DNA of 64,000 nucleotides from Campylorhamphus procurvoides (Eukaryota > Chordata > Aves > Passeriformes > Dendrocolaptidae), in the NCBI GenBank assembly GCA_013396655.1, contig WBMV01008405.1:310911-374910 (forward strand). Reading direction: 5' to 3'. The notes under the pieces were generated by a model. It was given only the letters and a program-made list of their open reading frames with translations. It was not told where the DNA came from and did not search any database. The translations under genes were made by a program, and so were the position numbers. Positions 59,395-64,000 of the stretch are shown here, piece by piece; the stretch's first letter is position 1, and every line of letters starts with the position of its first letter.

Positions 59395-61886
59395 ATGAGC
59401 CAGTACAAAAGAATTGAGGGACTTTACAGGTGCAGAATCAGGTCCTTTGCCTCTGCTCTATTAGAGGTACTACATATGAGACAAATTTTAAGTCTGTCTG
59501 TTACGGACAGAATACTTCTGTTTGTTCTTAGCAGGGCAATGAAAGTGATGTCTTCATTGTACTGTTAACAGACTAGCTCTTCCCAAAATGTTAAGTGGAA
59601 ACTGCAAAAAGAAGAACAGAAAGGCAGGCAGATGTACAAAACCCTGGCAAACCCATTTTTAAGACCAGATGACTTGCATAAATAAACAGAAAGCTAAGCT
59701 CCAAGTTAAATGTAGGAACTGATCTTGTGAGAAGAGAAAAAAAGAAGGATTGGCCAGAATTCATGCTTTCCCCCATCATCTTTGTATTTTTACTATGTCT
59801 CAGGAAAAAAAAAATCCTTGTACTTGTGGTGGTCCCCAGACTTATAATTTTAAAAATGCAAATAATTAGCTCTCTTGATCAGTAGATAATTTTAAAAAAG
59901 AGTCTTTAATACAGATATGTAGAATGTTCTTGGTTGGTTGTTTTTTAAGAGTGCTAGTTCATGCTCTAAGTGGAAATAAGGAAATGTTACCCTTGTAAAG
60001 ACAAATATTTTTTTCATTATTGAAAGCGCTGTGCAGTCCTTCAGCCTTTGAAGTCTGAATTTGCTGAGGGAGGGCTTGCACCAGCTGATATAAGATCCCA
60101 TTTTGAATGTTTAAGAGATTACAGGCTTAGTTTTCTAGAGCACTTGTTAAAGAGTTGTGTCTCTGTAGTGTGAACGAGGAGTTGTAATCTCTTTTATTCT
60201 TCTCTTTAAGTATGTTTATATTAGCATGATTAAATCTGCCATTCTGCCACGAACAGGATTAACATTCTGCCTTCTCCTGCTACACCTCAGCTGGGGTGCA
60301 GGACTGTGCATTCCTCAATCCCATGTTTGCATGCATTTGGCACATGAGGAGACGCTCAGTAAAGGCCTGCTGATGTATGTGCAGCTGTGCCCCTTGCCTG
60401 TCCTCCCTCTCAGACCCCTGGGAATTCTGTTAGGAGAGAAAAGCTGCTAAGTGATGTTTGGACCTGCTCTGGGTGACTTTCAGGGACTGACACATCTCTT
60501 CTCAGCAGCGGTTGTTTCCCTTGTTGCAATCAGTTCTATCTTATTTCCCAAAATAGGATATCTAAGAGTTTGTGCTGTGGCACATCTCCCTGAAGAGTTG
60601 TGTTTGTTTAATGTTTGTTATCAGGGTTTAGCATATTTTGTCTCTGGGAGACAAGACAACAGATGACTAAGGACTTTCTGGAAGGAATTTGCAGGGAAAC
60701 TTGTTTTTGAGCTAAAAGAAAGGTTGATATTTTATTTCTTGCCCTAGTAGTTTTCACACCCACTATCCTTGGTAGAAAGGATCATTTCCCTTATGGCTCC
60801 TAAAACTGCTCTAGAGAAAGTATTGGGGTTTTTAAGGTGGTTTTGTTAGTTCATTTTGTTTTAATTTTTTTAAATATTATTTTTACTTTTCAAATGGACC
60901 AGATTGTGCATTAATTGCATTTTAGGGAAGGGAAGGAATCCCAGTACTCCTGCATACTGCTCATATATCTATGCAGCTTGTGCAATCCACATTATGGTCT
61001 CCTTTCAGAATATCAGGACTGTGGCAAGGGAAATGCACGTATTAATGTGTGCATGAGGCCAGTGTGAGTCCACAAGAAATGTAAGATAACATGTTTTTAA
61101 AAAAAGCTGTAGACCATTTCCTTTGTGAGAACTTCCACCTGTGGGCACAGGAGATTAGGAAAGAAAGCAGCAGGAATGAAAACCACAGGAATACTTTGGC
61201 AACACAACACACATCACTGGGGCAACTCAAAATCTAGCAGGCATTTATCTCTTACTTTGTTCCGTGCGTGCCAAGCAGATATTTTTTCAGTCAGATTTTA
61301 GTCTGCTGGAATCAAAAGGTGTGAGAGCGTGTGAGGCAAGAGCGTTCAGCTGCCCTATCCGTGCCAGTTTTACCACCCAAACACCTGCTTTTCCACCCGG
61401 GGCCATGCGAGGTTTTCCTGGAATCACAGTTGGAAGGGTCTCAGTGGAGCATGCACGCACAGCGGCTTCCTCTGCCGGCGCTCTCACACGTACGGGTTCC
61501 TCACTGCGACTCGATGGGCTGCCCATGCCTGTCCACCCACACAACCACAAAAGCAGAACAGGTTATGAGAACACAGGAGAAAATGGTGCAGTAGCTACTC
61601 TGTGACACAATGGAAAATGTTGAGCAGAATATTACGCACTTCTAAATGAGCTGTGAAAGTGTCCAAGCTCCTAAATCGTGACACTGATGGCCAGCACCCC
61701 TTCCTAATGGGAATGTTGCTAGCTCCATCAACAGTGGAAATAAGTTCTGCTGTTTAGACTGCAATATTAGATATACATCTGACAAGTGTTATATGTTTGT
61801 AACTTTACTACCTCCTGGGGATTAATCAAGGCATTGATCTCTCCATTTCTAAATAAGAGTCCATGCCAGTAACCTTTTTTTTCAAG

Positions 61887-61908
61887 ACATCATACATCAG
61901 TATGATGT
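61887..61908. repeat. Perfect 9-bp inverted repeat with 4-nt loop
   Basis: acatcatac (61887-61895) pairs with gtatgatgt (61900-61908) around the loop atca. It lies exactly at the left edge of the possible LTR-like segment. Confidence 0.85.
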
Positions 61909-62690
61909 TAGCCTTGTACAGACAAAACAGAGTCTCAAATCAAATAAATTTTTATAATAAAGGTTTATTTATACAGTAAAAGCAATATCAGGCCCAGACA
62001 TGAGGAGGGAGTCTTTGCTCCACCAACTCATGTGTCAAGTACAGTGTGTGCCTGGCTTTTATCCAACCACTTCATACATATTCATTACATCGTATACATA
62101 TGCATTTCACATATTTTTCCTTATATGACTACAGCTAAGTCACTGTGTTAGTTATTTTTACAACTGGTTAATTACTACACTACAATTCAGGTGTTCCTTG
62201 ATAAAGGGTGACAGAGGAATATTGAGAATAATCATAGAATGTAGTGACTTGAAAACACCTCTATCATAGTTCAAGTATTCCTTGATAAAGGGTGACAGAG
62301 GAATTTTGGGAGTAATCATAAAATTTAGTGACTTGGCAGCATCCCTATCATGATTCAGGTATTCCTTGATAAAGGTCCAGGGAAACTGATAACCTTACAA
62401 CAGTTTGTTTTATTTCTTTATGGGGGTGCAATAAAACCATTTGTTTCCCTACTGGCACAAATCATATACATACCTATTACAAGTTGTTTGGACTGTTTAT
62501 ATTCCCTTGTCTCCTAGACATATTTATTCCTGTATTACAGTGTGTTTTAATTGTTTCTGAGAATTTTATCTTTGGTTCATGCTCTGATTACGGCTTTGTG
62601 TGGGGTTAGTCCCATATGGTCTTGCCCAAGAAGAATCCATCTGGCATTCTTCTCGTACCCGTTGGAAGGAAAAAAAATCTTTGGGAAGTA
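61906..62690 (-). mobile_element. Possible solo LTR-like segment (low confidence)
   Basis: Read on the minus strand the segment has a TATA-like GGATAAAAG near 62056, a downstream AATAAA near 61970, an internal 84-bp tandem repeat that could act as a U3 enhancer array, and a possible ...CA end at 61907-61906. I could not establish target-site duplications or the far boundary. It may simply be AT-rich DNA. Confidence 0.25.
62186..62377. repeat. 84-bp tandem repeat, about 2.3 copies
   Basis: Units begin at 62186, 62270 and 62354 with ttcaggtgttccttgataaa or close variants. The period is exactly 84 bp between the first and second and between the second and third starts. The copies differ by scattered substitutions and the third is truncated at about 24 bp. 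Confidence 0.9.
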
Positions 62691-64000
62691 ATTAAAACGA
62701 AAAGCGAGTCCTGCAGGGGAGGATATCTGTCGCTCTAGTTTCATAACCTTGACCACTTTCTGTCTGAGTCATATTTTGTAGAAAAGATTAACTTTCTGCT
62801 GACTAGTGGCAGTTTGAGAAAGTGTCTAAAAAGCATGTCATGAGGCTGTTATAGAAATTGGTGGTGTTTCACTGGGTTTGCGCACTCTGGTGAGGTCCAG
62901 CTATTGAATGCATGGTTGGCTGTATGGCTGGGATGCCTTTGAAGTTGTCTTCAGAGACAGGCAGGGTTACTGCTCTGCTGATGGGGTGCAGCTTGCTGAG
63001 AAAAGAGAGGTCTGTGAGGCTGGTTGTTCCCTGTATTGATGCCTCAGCAACAGGCTTTGCTGAGAAGGTGACAGACTTTGAGCCAGGGACAAGGTGAATT
63101 TGTCTGGGGCCAGCACTGAGAGGGTGCCAGCAGAGCTCGGTCTCCTCCACACAACAGCAGTGCTTGCCCTGAGTGTATTTTGTATGGCCTTTTCTCGAGT
63201 GTTGAAAGCAATCATCCCTTGCAATTATCCAGTAAAATAACAGTATAGCTATAATTTAATGTGGTTGTTTTGGTTCTGTGTTTGCTTCTCACCTGTTGTC
63301 AGACTGGAAGTGAATTGAGGTTGCCCAGAACAAAACAGTAATATACAGATGGAATTGTACTGGTTAAATTGACATTATTTTCTGTATTCCTATCAGCTCT
63401 CAAGAGATTATATTTTCTTTTTATTATCCTCTTTCTATTCAGATGTGAAAAACCTTGCAACTACAGCATTAGAAACAAGACAAAATGTTTCAAGTATGCT
63501 TACAGAATGATTTTTCTTTTAATTCACAAAGACTCAAAATAAAGTTCTAAACTTATGTACTGAGAAATCCTGCTCCTTTCTCAGATTCACAATCCTGTAT
63601 GGTCTTCTCAAAATAGGACACATTTAGCTATTCTTAGTTATAAATACTCAGTGTTTAGGTGTTTGAAAATATTAAAAAGAAAAATAGTTTTATATGCTAG
63701 AGTTTTTGTAAAAGATCTGATGGGTACTGATGAAAGTTTCCATCCCCCAGGCAAACAGGTTTTATAACTGAGTATGTACAGGGTTCAGTGGGACCGCCTC
63801 AATAAGGTATTTACAGAATCAAGACCTCAAATCACCACAAAGCTTAGCATAAACACTGTCACTGTGTATCTAACAAAATGCCATAAAAACAATCTCAACC
63901 TCATGTCAAGAAAAGACAATAATATCGTGGAAGGGAAAAATAGCTGTGTCTTTTTACAGCACCATAGAAGAAATATGAATAAGCCAAGTTGCAGTCTAGA
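62691..64000. other. Non-coding right end
   Basis: Nothing recognised. Only short overlapping ORFs at about 62870-63220. Confidence 0.5.

Larger units (their letters stand above)
52761..61905. other. Upstream intergenic DNA
   Basis: No gene recognised. The 53.8-56.7 kb part is purine-rich on the plus strand. An anonymous 249-codon minus-strand ORF lies at 57938-58687, and a small CpG-richer patch at about 61320-61520. Confidence 0.5.

Noticed and set aside
61906..62614. Target duplication tatga/tatgg delimiting an LTR
   Set aside because: Only four of five bases match and the proposed ends lack a convincing inverted terminal repeat, so I did not use it to set boundaries.
1..64000. CRISPR array, operon, tRNA or rRNA gene
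   Set aside because: No regularly spaced direct repeats, no bacterial gene organisation and no recognisable tRNA or rRNA sequence were seen.

Overview
This window looks like vertebrate nuclear DNA from a bird. The evidence is: one spliced gene with GT-AG introns; a CpG-island promoter; a dominant load of 5'-truncated CR1 LINE fragments in both orientations; and no recognisable Alu or L1. One assembly gap base (N) lies near 20.0 kb. I cannot name the species.

The only gene I can support is on the minus strand at about 38.3-51.8 kb. Seven coding exons (14, 41, 360, 279, 168, 36 and 11 nt) join with every junction in phase and every splice site of GT-AG type. They give a 302-residue type I membrane protein: signal peptide, IgV domain, IgC domain, stalk, one transmembrane helix and a short tail. 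The IgC domain carries a G-Y-P-[KR]-P-N-V-Y-W-I-N-K stretch typical of ICOS ligand (ICOSLG, B7-H2). The exon structure also matches my memory of the mammalian gene, including a 36-nt penultimate coding exon and a last exon with only three codons before the stop. The probable 3' UTR runs to a poly(A) signal at 38306-38311. The promoter lies in a CpG-rich block with a perfect NF-kB motif just upstream of the ATG and an AP-1 motif in intron 1.

Layout. 1-38.3 kb: apparently gene-free, AT-rich DNA with about nine CR1 fragments. They include one long copy (27.9-29.6 kb) with a degenerate reverse transcriptase, a back-to-back pair at 31.4-31.7 kb, and a plus-oriented CR1 tail nested in a minus-oriented copy at 36.7-37.25 kb. 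38.3-51.8 kb: ICOSLG, with one old CR1 copy in intron 6. 51.2-52.8 kb: CpG-rich promoter region, possibly with a second divergent start. 52.8-64 kb: apparently gene-free. It holds a purine-skewed block, an anonymous 249-codon ORF, a tandem 20-bp duplication, and an 84-bp tandem repeat inside a possible LTR-like segment near 62 kb.

I found no RNA genes, no CRISPR array and no bacterial-type operon. The most informative observations concern ICOSLG itself: an extra cysteine pair in IgV, a tyrosine sorting-type motif created across an exon junction, and the NF-kB and AP-1 motifs. Nothing here clearly amounts to a new biological system.
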